A stretch of DNA of 64,000 nt, taken from positions 62,001 to 126,000 of the IMG/VR virus record IMGVR_UViG_3300007539_000009. One strand, given 5' to 3'. Of this stretch, positions 49,265-59,000 are shown in pieces. The notes under the pieces are model-generated. The model saw only the letters and a program-made list of their open reading frames with translations. It did no database searches and had not been told where the DNA came from. Origin of the DNA: a virus. The position numbers and the translations under genes were made by a program. How positions within the stretch are numbered: the stretch's first letter is position 1; every line of letters begins with the position of its first letter.

Positions 49265-49618
49265 CTAATCTTCTACCAGGGCGGTCCACACGAGGTGCAT
49301 GAACATACCCCATTCTGGGCCGTGGGGGCGCAGTCTCCCTGATTCCGTGCCCCACCCAAGCGCGTGCGCCCACTCGTGCGCAATGACGTGCTGTAGGGCA
49401 TCTGTGTGGAGGTTGCGGTCAATGACCATCCTGAACTTCTTCGGATTGCCGTTCTCGTCAAATAGCAGATGGAGGTACGCCTGGTTGTCCTTTCCAGGAT
49501 TCCCAGTGCGTACCTCCACGGGCACGATCGGCGGTAGCTCTAAACGCAGGATGCGCAGGAACTCTCGCAGCTTCTTTCGCCCGTAAGGGCTACTAAGCAG
49601 CTTGTTCTCCGTCTCCAC
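49265..49618 (-). CDS. SprT-like zinc metalloprotease, 117 aa
   Basis: The helix ALQHVIAHEWAHALGWG holds the zinc-binding motif HEWAH (residues 81-85), and a later HGPEWG supplies the third ligand, His 99, as in SprT-like and related minimal metallopeptidases. The N-terminal part (RKKLREFLRILRLELPPIVP) leads into a strand (YLHLLFDENGNPKKFRMVID). A role in maturation or in degrading host proteins is possible; the substrate is unknown. Overlaps the phosphoesterase gene by 26 bases. Confidence 0.8.
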   Translation of the reverse strand: METENKLLSSPYGRKKLREFLRILRLELPPIVPVEVRTGNPGKDNQAYLHLLFDENGNPKKFRMVIDRNLHTDALQHVIAHEWAHALGWGTESGRLRPHGPEWGMFMHLVWTALVED

Positions 49619-50690
49619 CAGCGAGCCCGTAGGTGAGGAAGATGGGCATATCAGCGATCATGCCGTGCTTCGCATTGAAGAACTGAAGTCGCTGGCGCGG
49701 AGTGGTGGAGCTGGAGAGCCTCTCTAGTGCATAGTCGTTGTCCGACTCAGTAGTGCCGTTGCAGAACCACCAGCGTCCGTTGAGGTCGCCCTGCTTGTAG
49801 ACGTGGAAGTGGCCGAAGTAGAGGTTGTCCCACGGCTCTCGAATGGAGTCGCGCCAACCCATCATCTGACGAGCGAACGCCGGTCCGCCGATCATCCCTC
49901 GGATCTGATGTCCGTGGATCATCAGGTTGGTAGTGTTGAACACCGTGTCCAGCGCGTAGAAGCTCGGAGGGATGTTGAACGTGACGCGCTCCAACGTGTC
50001 AGCTCGCTGGTTGACTTCGGTGCCGTGCACCATCATCCGCACGATCTCATAGCAGACCGTGTCCCAGTTGGTCTCTGGGTGCGACCCTGAGTGCTTAGAG
50101 GCCGGGCGGCCGTGGTTGCCAGCCACGCAGACCACGTGGATCTTCTCGACCACTGACAGCAGCGAGACGATCACCTCTGTGATCGCGTACGGCACGTCAC
50201 GGACACTCTGCTTGATGACGCTGGTGTCGATCAAGTGTGGCTGGTGCGGGAAGATGACCTCACCTTCCACCATGTCACCACCCAGGTAGAGCCGAAGCTC
50301 TTTGATGGTGGCCATCGACTTCCGCAGCTCTATGATCTTCGCTGTCTTACTGGCCAGCTCTTTCAGCCGGCCGATCCCGATAGCGGTGTCGTATGTCTCA
50401 GTGATCTTACCCATCTGGGTGTCACTGATGTGCAGCACCGGGACCTCCTCGTCACCTTTCCCGTGCTTCTTGGGTTTAGGTACCGATATGCGCGGCAGAT
50501 CCTCGTCAAAGGCTTCCTGCACAGCACCCAGCACAATAGAAGCGCCCCGACCTGCGACTGTGAGTCGCTGCCGCAGGCTGGCATTCTCTTTCTTTAGGAC
50601 CCTGATCTCTTCGGTGTCATCGCGGTGCTGAGCAGAGGCCCACTGCTGTACGTCGAAGTCGTCAATCTCCTCCGGCTCACTACTGGCCAT
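49593..50690 (-). CDS. Calcineurin-like metallophosphoesterase, 365 aa
   Basis: Metal-binding motifs appear in the expected order: SDTQMG (D90, with Gln where His is usual), GGDMVEG (137-143), GNHGR (191-195), HGHQ (259-262) and GHFH (293-296). The N-terminus has DFDVQQWASAQ and a coiled coil (VLKKENASLRQRLTVAG). These enzymes hydrolyse phosphate esters of nucleic acids or nucleotides; phage copies often act in DNA processing. The substrate cannot be inferred. The N-terminal segment is matched by the next gene upstream. Confidence 0.88.
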   Translation of the reverse strand: MASSEPEEIDDFDVQQWASAQHRDDTEEIRVLKKENASLRQRLTVAGRGASIVLGAVQEAFDEDLPRISVPKPKKHGKGDEEVPVLHISDTQMGKITETYDTAIGIGRLKELASKTAKIIELRKSMATIKELRLYLGGDMVEGEVIFPHQPHLIDTSVIKQSVRDVPYAITEVIVSLLSVVEKIHVVCVAGNHGRPASKHSGSHPETNWDTVCYEIVRMMVHGTEVNQRADTLERVTFNIPPSFYALDTVFNTTNLMIHGHQIRGMIGGPAFARQMMGWRDSIREPWDNLYFGHFHVYKQGDLNGRWWFCNGTTESDNDYALERLSSSTTPRQRLQFFNAKHGMIADMPIFLTYGLAGGDGEQAA

Positions 50691-51012
50691 CGATCTGCTC
50701 CCACAGCTTCGGCTCGCACTGCTTCATGTGCCTCTTCAGGGTGCTGATGCTACGCTCGAAGTTGAACTGCCGCTTTAGCATCTGATACGTAGCTTCGATC
50801 CCTGCTTGAGATTCCCCGCTAGCACGCAGCTCCATGATCCGGCGAACGACCGGCACGATGTCAGGCCGATCGCAGACGCTGCAGCGGTGAGGGCGAGAGC
50901 GCGAGGAGGGCTGCTCTTTAGCCCACTGCTCTACGTCGAAGTCTTCTGTTGACTTCTTGGACCGACGCTTAGCCGCCGGTCGTGCTTTCTTGGCGCGCTT
51001 CTTAGTGACCAT
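50680..51012 (-). CDS. Cys-containing helix-turn-helix-like protein, 110 aa
   Basis: The N-terminus is very basic (MVTKKRAKKARPAAKRRSKK), followed by EDFDVEQWAKEQ, which resembles DFDVQQWASAQ in the phosphoesterase. Then comes HRCSVCDRPD and a likely helix-turn-helix (SQAGIEATYQMLKRQFNFER, ISTLKRHMKQCE). The Cys pair and the later Cys could form a zinc site. It might be a DNA-binding partner of the phosphoesterase, or a small terminase-like protein; neither is demonstrated. It overlaps that gene by 11 bases. Confidence 0.7.
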   Translation of the reverse strand: MVTKKRAKKARPAAKRRSKKSTEDFDVEQWAKEQPSSRSRPHRCSVCDRPDIVPVVRRIMELRASGESQAGIEATYQMLKRQFNFERSISTLKRHMKQCEPKLWEQIDGQ

Positions 51013-51016
51013 AGCT

Positions 51017-51067
51017 CTTTGGTAGTGTTAGAGACCCCGGACACTGCGAGTGTGCCCACTACCAAAG
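51017..51067 (-). promoter_or_regulatory. Perfect 11-bp nested hairpin directly before the 110-aa gene
   Basis: CTTTGGTAGTG and CACTACCAAAG are perfect inverted repeats enclosing 29 bases that hold a smaller ACACT/AGTGT stem. On the minus strand the outer stem ends only four bases before the ATG, so the weak AAGAG ribosome binding site is partly inside it. No U-tract follows. A translational switch or processing site is more likely than a terminator. Confidence 0.75.
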
Positions 51068-51116
51068 TGTATGTATCTGACCGCTAAGGTGCCGGTCAGG
51101 GTCACCGTCAGCTTGG

Positions 51117-51668
51117 CTACGACAGCGTCAGCGTCAGCGACCAGCGCACTACGAGGTACTCCAGCGTGCTTTTAGGGAACTTCTTAGCACGCGTTTCACC
51201 CGCAGCAGGCTCTGTCACGTAGTGCGAAATCAGCGTCTGGTTGGCCGACTCAAGCCCTAACTCGTTGAGTGAGCCGGTCGTTGCCTCTGATGGCTTAGCA
51301 ATCGCCACATACGTGAAGGTGTTGGGGTCCGCTGCCTCGTCGTAGACCACCTGTACGATGGGCAGGCGCGCGATGACTTGGCGCACCTCGGTGTCTGTGG
51401 CAGCCGGAGCGACCCGAGCACCGCTGTCCAGCTTGCTCACCTGCTCGAGGTCACCGCCTGTGCCGATCACCACGTTCTGCGGAATGTACGCCGCGATGTC
51501 TCGACGCATCAGCCCAACCAAGACGGTCTCGGCACTGTTGACCACCAAGTTATCTCCGGTGAAACCGCCAAGGTACGCATCAGTAGAGGCGTCATGGAGT
51601 GGGCCGGCGTACTTGGCTACGTGCACCCGTCCCTTGAGACTCACGCGTGTGTTGTCGTTGACGTACAT
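51117..51668 (-). CDS. Virion-associated hypothetical protein, 183 aa
   Basis: ATG at 51668 (MYVNDNTRVSLKGRVHVAKY) is chosen because it forms TGATG with the stop of the 470-residue gene; an in-frame upstream extension would only translate that gene out of frame into basic, Cys-rich sequence. The protein is beta-rich, with GFTGDNLVVNSAETVLVGLM and VVYDEAADPNTFTYVAIAKP typical of phage fibre-associated proteins. Exact role unknown. Confidence 0.8.
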   Translation of the reverse strand: MYVNDNTRVSLKGRVHVAKYAGPLHDASTDAYLGGFTGDNLVVNSAETVLVGLMRRDIAAYIPQNVVIGTGGDLEQVSKLDSGARVAPAATDTEVRQVIARLPIVQVVYDEAADPNTFTYVAIAKPSEATTGSLNELGLESANQTLISHYVTEPAAGETRAKKFPKSTLEYLVVRWSLTLTLS

Positions 51669-53080
51669 CAGCTCACCAGGTTGACGGCACCGGCACGGAT
51701 GGCGGTAGCCAGGATGATCAGCCGACCAGACTGCGCAAAGTCGCCTGCGTTGTACTGCGGGTTGGACAGGTCTTGAGCGAAGTCGAAGGCAGGTCCGGTC
51801 ACAAGACATGCTCCCAGCTGGCCAATCTCCAGGTCGAACACGTTGGTGCCACGAACATGGGCACGCGCGCCGAGTGTCTGGTTCTGCCCATCTTTGAAGT
51901 ACATGTGCCAACCTGTTTCGATGCCGTCGTTAGTGTTGCCGGTCACTAGATTCGGCGGCTGCCACAGCACGTTGACACTCAGGATCTTGGCCACAGTCAC
52001 CGGCGTACCACCTACCACCGGCGGAGTCAGCTCGTAGGCTACCGACGTGCTAAGCAGTGCAGGCGCGAGATCCAGCACGAACTGCTGAACGATGAGACCT
52101 GAGTCAGCCAGCGGGTGAATATGGTCTGAGCGTGCAGCGGTGTCTGCCGTGCCATTCTTTGCGCTTGCCTGCAAGAAGGCTACGCCGAGCTTCTCGATAC
52201 CGCCGTCATCTACGACTGTCAGCGAATCAAACCGATTGATGTCGATAGTCGCTGTGCGCCCATTGGTCTGGATCTGGGCCGGGACGTTAGACCCAGTCAC
52301 GGAGATCGATAAGTAGCCCGCAGTATCCGCTGCTTGCACATCGAGCACGGCTTCATCTATAGCCGTGAACGCTCCAGCAGGCATGAGACCAGGACGACTA
52401 CCACCTGGCTGCGCTGCGTCGAGCGCCGCCACCTGGATAGCGTCACCACCTCCAGGCAGGTGCGTAGCTGCGTGGTCGTCAACGGGCACCGACACTCCGC
52501 CAGGGAGGCTGTACACGTCTGTGCTGTTGCCCAGCACTGTCAACTCGCTTCCGGACGGCGCTGTGTTGTCGTACTGGACCGTTGCCAGCTTGACGAAGCC
52601 TACGTCTGTCGCCCCAAGCACCGGATCTGCGATAGTAACAACAAGCGAGCTGTTGGAGATATACGAGACTCGTGACGTCGGAAGCGTTTGGGTGACCGTC
52701 TCCGCATCCTGCTGAACAATGACCTGAGTCAGCGGGTCCGTAGACGTAAAGTTCCTGGTCTGCAAGACCTCTTGTCTACCCGCAACCAAGAACACGCCCA
52801 CCTGTGTCGGCTCTGCTGCTGAGACGGTGATCTGGCGAACGTCCTCACTGGTCTGGACGATCACACCGTTCACTGCAAAGTACTGCGCCGGAACAGTAAT
52901 AGTCAGCACTGTTCCTGCCAGCTCAGCAGTGGGGATGATGTTGTCGAACAACACCTTCCCTGTGCCTGATGAGGTGGTAGCGCGCAGCAGCCTGTCGACC
53001 TCTTCCTCCGTGAAGTTGTGGAGGTTGTTGAGGTCCTCAACCAGAGCTCGCTGGCCTTGTGCGAAGGTGATCTTCTTCAT
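51668..53080 (-). CDS. Tail fibre protein, 470 aa
   Basis: The N-terminus (MKKITFAQGQRALVEDLNNL) begins with a helix-strand motif seen at the start of many phage fibre proteins. Beta-rich segments follow, including DHAATHLPGGGDAIQVAALD and DTAARSDHIHPLADSGLIVQ, whose 'DHIHPLAD' element is common in fibres. A C-terminal carbohydrate-binding-like domain covers about residues 330-470 (WHMYFKDGQNQTLGARAHVR). Twelve bases separate it from the giant adhesin upstream. Confidence 0.8.
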   Translation of the reverse strand: MKKITFAQGQRALVEDLNNLHNFTEEEVDRLLRATTSSGTGKVLFDNIIPTAELAGTVLTITVPAQYFAVNGVIVQTSEDVRQITVSAAEPTQVGVFLVAGRQEVLQTRNFTSTDPLTQVIVQQDAETVTQTLPTSRVSYISNSSLVVTIADPVLGATDVGFVKLATVQYDNTAPSGSELTVLGNSTDVYSLPGGVSVPVDDHAATHLPGGGDAIQVAALDAAQPGGSRPGLMPAGAFTAIDEAVLDVQAADTAGYLSISVTGSNVPAQIQTNGRTATIDINRFDSLTVVDDGGIEKLGVAFLQASAKNGTADTAARSDHIHPLADSGLIVQQFVLDLAPALLSTSVAYELTPPVVGGTPVTVAKILSVNVLWQPPNLVTGNTNDGIETGWHMYFKDGQNQTLGARAHVRGTNVFDLEIGQLGACLVTGPAFDFAQDLSNPQYNAGDFAQSGRLIILATAIRAGAVNLVS

Positions 53081-53092
53081 GGAGTCTGGGCG

Positions 53093-56000
53093 TCAGCCAG
53101 CAACAGTAGCGACTACCTCAAAGGTAGCCTGGTTGTCAGAGTTCACAGGGATACCAGTCGGGTCGACCATAGCCATGAGCTCGACTACAGCCATCATCTC
53201 GCCATCAGGGTAGTAAGACACCGGCTCCCACTGCGTCGTGAGCGCCTCGCCGGTTACCGGATGTTTGATCTTCAGCGGCGACGTGTCAGAGTACTTGAGC
53301 CCTGCAGGCAGCGGGATCGTACCGCGTACTAAGATTGATCCGCTGTACGTCGCGGGCATGTTGATAATCAGTAGTCCGACTGTCGTATCGCCAGGACCAA
53401 TCGTGTTGAAGTTACTGTCCTGGAACGCAGCTGTGATCTCTAGTGACGTAAGTGTGTCGTCAGCACTAGGAACACCGTAATCAACAAGCCCACTCAGTAG
53501 GTTCGAGGTGTACGCACCGCTGGTAACAGCCTCGAATACGTTGTCGGCCGCGATCAAGAGGTAGATTCTGGAGCTGAGATACTCCTCTTTTGCTACGTCG
53601 CCTGAGCCGTTGATGTTGGCGTCCAGCCGCACCGGGTCGAGCTCCACTAACTGGCTGGACGAAGCCAGCGTGTTGCCGACAATCCTAGCTACACGGCAGC
53701 CGGCAACCATCAAAGCAGTCAAGCTAAATCTCGGGTCGATGAACGGCCAGGTGCTGCGATATCGGTACAAGAGATCCGCCCGAACACGGTCCCCGCTAGA
53801 GCCCACAGCTTCTCCGACGCCAGGGTTACTGACTGCGGCAAAGCTACGGTTACGCGCAGGCACATCGACTGACCAAGCACCAGTGCCGTTGGCTACACCA
53901 GACGTAGGAGCCAGATTTTCGATGTCGTTGATCCGAATGATGTTGCCCTCGATGTTGAGGTTGCCTACCTGCTGGTTGCCGCCACGGATATCAAACACGC
54001 CGTAGGCTGTGGAGCCTACCAGCTCAGGCGCGAACGTCCCGTCGAACACAGGCGGGTAGAACGTCTGACTCCCTCCAGTGACCGGGTGGACGTCGGAGCC
54101 GGGCAGCACTGGCCACGTGTTGATGAGGTTCTGGAACTCAGTAGGCAGCGGCGCACTAGGGTCGGTGGGGCCGAACGCCATGACACCCTCGACGATGTCT
54201 TGGTACGAGATCAGCGGTACCCCATCTCGATCTGTCAAGTAGACCGGCCAGTGCTCGTAGTACGCCGTGTTGTTGCGGAACGTGAACTGCGGCCCGTCGT
54301 TCACGTCAACACCGTTACCGCACATGTACCGTAGGTGACTCAGGTTCAGGTTGTAGCCAAGGCGGATGTTGTTGTTCTCGATCCGCACCTGGCCGTACTG
54401 ATGGCCTGATATGTCCACAGCCGACTCGGCGTGCGAGAGGCCCGTATCCCTGATCACGTTGTCTGTGATTAACAGCGTGCCCCACGACGGTCCGCCAGTA
54501 TCGGAAGAAATCGTTCCCGGAGCGGTCAACAGGTCCCGGTCTGGCGGTCCGAACTGGTTGCCAGTCAACCTGCTCAGTACGCGAACACCTGAACGACCAC
54601 ATAGACGGATAGTGCTGAACTCGACCAGCGTCTCATCGCCGCCTACGTTGCGCAGTTCAATGCCGTGGCGCTGAGCAATGTTGACAACGCTGCCACCGCT
54701 CCAAACGAAGTCCCAGACGTTACGGGCGGTCACGCCCCACAGAGACTCGCGGCCACCACCGTACACCAGGTTCGGGACGTTGCTCGGGTCCGGATACAGG
54801 TCGGCCACCGTCTCGTCATAGTTGGGATGGGACGGATCGCCAGGCCAACCAGGGAAGAACGGGCCACCTGGCTGATCGCCTGAGCCAACACGCAACGGCG
54901 GCCGGTTGTCATCGACCTCGAAGAAGTCTTCTCCGTCCTGCGTATTCCCTACTACCGCGTTCAGCACCGTGGCATGCGAGTAGTTGGGGTAATACACATC
55001 TGCTTCAGTCGCAGCCCCAGGGTAAATTCCGTCGTTGAACGACTGTGTTGGGAACGACTCAGGACCGCCGTATGCGTAGATGTAGAAAGGTACATCTACG
55101 GGATTGATAGCCGGGTTGCTGGGCGTGAACCGGAGTGTGATCGGTGCGCCAAACTTGCCGCTAAACGCCGAGGTCACGGCGGCGATGGAATCGGCCGTAA
55201 CTTCTAGGCGAAGCTGTGTAGCCAGCAGGCCCCCGCGCACAGTCCAAGCGGCCGGATCCTCGCCAGGCGTCGCTGCGATCACTTCCCACTGGTTGCCTGC
55301 GACAAGCGGCGTTGAATCAGCAACAGTGATACTCACCGTACCGATCGTCGAGCTGTCTAGATCAACTACGCCGTCATCATCAGTGAACTTGATGACGGTA
55401 GAGAACACCTCAGTACTCAGTCGATTAGCGCCGAACGCTGTGTTGTACGCGGCATCGCGCGGGAATACCCATACGTCACTGTGCTTGGCCACCAGCACAG
55501 CCTGCGTAGCGACCGGATACGTCACGCCGTCCCGGAACTCGAGGTTCAGTAGACGTCGAGCACGTCCATCCGGAAGCTGCGGATCATCAAACACTACGTC
55601 GAGGTTGTAGATAGCAGCCACGCTCGCACTTGTAATGCGAGCGAGCAGCATACCGCCACCTACGGGTAGCGTGATCGTATTGCCGAAGGTCAACTGCTGG
55701 TTACCAGCCGACGTAAGGAAGTTGATTACGCCTGTGCTGCCAAAGCCACCTCCGCCGATGTAACGCACAGTTGCAGTACGCCGCAGCGGATTACCCGGAG
55801 CGTTGTCGTATGTGTCGGGATCAGGGTCTCCGTAGCCAGACCAGAACACTTCGTCCGGCGCTGTGTACAGCGAGTTGTTGACGTAGTACTTCGGGTCGTT
55901 AACGTTGCTGACGCCTGCCGTGGCTGTCGGCGGGGCGAAGCCAAAGACGAAAGCATTAGGCCGTGTCCGCGACATAGGCAGCAGGCTGACGTCGAACGCA

Positions 56001-59000
56001 ACAGCGTCATCAACTTCATCCTTAGTCCAGGCAATCTTGTTTGCCGGAGCCACGGTGTTGCCTTGATCGTCGTACTGATCTTGCGCATCCTGATCAGCAC
56101 CAAGAGGGCCACGAATCCAACGGTTAGGCGCAAGGCGAACCAGCGCGTGATCCCACTCACCCAGCACAGCGCAACGATGGAACTCAAGGCCCTGCCACTT
56201 AGTAGATGACGTTCCCTGATCGATCTTGAGCGGGTTATCGTTCGTGTTGACGTTGGAGTCCTTGAGCTTGAGCACCGACACTTTGCCCGGTGTTTTGATA
56301 GCTGCAGACTCACCTGCACGGATCTTCAGGTCGTAGAAGTGAACGTGCTGGTTAGCCGTCTGATAGTCGAAGAAGATCGACGCGTCAGCGCCAGGGTCTA
56401 TGACCACGGGCTCAGGCTCTGTAGCACCCGGCGTAGCCCGAATGATCAGGGGCTCTGTCGCAGTAGGCGTATGCAGTAGCTGCACCTCCCCCGGACCATT
56501 AGAGTCCGTGAACGAGATAGCACCGTAAGCACCTGCGTCAATCTCAATGACGTCAAGCGCGCCCTTTGACCCTGACTCCTGCAAGAACACAGGCGTGCCG
56601 TCGGCCAACCCATCAGCACCATTGAGCACGCCTACTTGCCGCAACGCAGCAGCAAGCGGCTCTGTCGACGCAGTCTCCGTTGCGTCAGGTTCAGGAAGCA
56701 GGCGCTGCCACCCCGTCGGCGTCACCCGAATCGTGGCCGGGATGTCATCCTCTTCAGGGAAGGGGCCTTCCGGCACGCCGAACGGCACGACTGTCAGGTC
56801 TAGCTCGTTTGATGCGTACTGACCCGTGAACACTGCAATCTTGTAGTTAACAAGGTTCTGCAGCGCGAACGACGGCGCTACGAACGTGATAGTGCCCGGG
56901 TCGACGAACGTTGTGGGGAGCGGCACGCTACCGTTAGCAAACACAGCAACCTCGCCGTCGAAGAACGTCGTAGTCGACGCTGCGTTGATGCGAACAGTTG
57001 TATCTCCACTGAACTGCAGAATCTTGCTAGGCGACAACGACTCGATGGTCGGAGGCGGGTTCACCACCGACGCCTGTGTCGTAATCGTCACCGTCTCGTT
57101 AGGCGATAGCGACGGGCTACCTGCCCAAGTGGCTTCCAGCGTGTACAGCCCGGCGCGAGTGAACCCAACGTCTTGGGTGATAACACCGTTGGTGGTCGAC
57201 TTGAACACCTCGGACCCGCTCTCGAACGTGCCGCCGTTCGAGGTGGTACTGGCGATAGACAGCGTGATGCTGCCGGTCGCTTGAGAGTCAAGCACCGCCT
57301 GCCCCTCGAAGTCCGAATCGATGAGTTGCGACGTGATGCGGAATCCCTGGTTGTTACCTACTTCCGGCAACACGACGAGAGCGGTCAGATCAGACTCAAG
57401 CGTATCTGCGGCAAGCGGACTTGTTGCCGGGGACGGGGACGCCGATGATGGAGACACCGAGATGTACGCTACTCCACCGGACTGACCACCTCCCGGAGCA
57501 AAGTTGAGGATGCTGAACACATAAGTGCCAGCAGTGCTCAGCAATGCAGGGTCAGGGCTTGCGATAAATAGTGTCGGCGACTGGTACGTGCCCGGAATGG
57601 GGGTCGTACCGTTAACGATGACACGCGCAGACTCGTCAAACCCGGAGCCGAAGAGTGAGATCGATGACGGAGGGCTTGCGGTAGAACCAGTGCTAGGGGT
57701 GATGCTGAGCAGCGTCGGCACCGGGTTGTTCACTGTGATCGCCGCTGAGTCTTCAGTCAGCACTCCACTAGTGAACCTGACCTCATATGCTCCTCCCTCG
57801 TCGATGCGGAGATCATCGAAGATCGCAAGGCCACCGGTTGTTAGCTTTGAGGTTGTGCCGCTCAGTACGCCATCGAACGAGGTAGGCGCAAGCTGGGCAA
57901 CGATGGGGACGCCTGAGTCCTCATAGTCCGCATCGATGGTGCCTTCGTTTGTTTGCACCGATACCGCAACTGTGAACGTCTGGTTCTCGTTCAGCGACGA
58001 CTGCGGCTGTTGGTCTACAGACAACGAGATCGGCGGCGGATCAGGCGGATCGATAATCACTGACTCGCCTGTCACCAGCTGTGAGAAGGCAACGGCTACT
58101 TCCGCAAACGAGCCGACGCAGATGAAGCGCTCTACTGTGTAGCCTGCCGTGCTGACGCCGTCGGCCAGCAGCTCCTGCATCAGCAGCAGCGCGTTGAATT
58201 GACCGTACTTCTGCCCTACCGGGTTGAGCTGCCCTAAAGGAGGAAGAATCAGCGTCGACCGGACCGACGAGCTGATCACCTTATCGAGCGCGCAGATGCC
58301 TACAGCGCGCGTGCCTGTCTGGTTAGACAGGATCATGCCGCCGGGCAGGTCGCTCGGGAAGACCAGCTGATTCGCCGCAGAAAATCCTACTTCTGTAGGT
58401 CCGTCATCCCCGACAACCGGGAAGTATGTGTAGGCGCGTACAAACTCATCAGTCAGCGCCATGCTCAGCTGCGAGCGTGCCGAGCCGTCGCGGTTGGTGA
58501 GCTCGGGTGTGATGGTGCCGCGAACTCGAATGATTGACGGGTTGCCGAGGTAGTCGACTTCGACGTGCTTGTCGACACGGGCTGCACTGATAGTCAGCGA
58601 CGCACCCTGATACGAGAACGGCACGAGATACGGCATGTACACGTCCGTGCGAGCCGCCTTCTCGCCGAATTGAGAGAAGACTAGCGGTGTATCGCTGGGC
58701 TGCGTATACACCTGCAGCAGGTTGCCGCCCTCATTGACGAGGTAGCTGCCGGTGCGGTCAACGCCGCTAAACCCATACTGAGCCCCACGAGCTTTGGTCA
58801 GCGAGTTCAGTACGTTGACGCCATCCCAAGTGAGATCTGAGATAGCCCCACCAAACTCAGCCTCGAAAGTCAGCGTAGCCCGAGCGCCAACCAACGTCTG
58901 GTCACTGGCCAGCGTGCTGTGCGATACACCGTCAGGGTCAGGATCCGTCGGCTGGAGGAACCCGTCGTAGTGGTCTGAGTTGTCGAGATCGATCGACGCC

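Noticed and set aside
51669-51911. N-terminal extension of the 183-residue virion gene to 51911
   Set aside because: The added 81 residues are Arg/Cys/Pro-rich out-of-frame translation of the preceding gene, and the ATG at 51668 forms the TGATG junction typical of this cluster.
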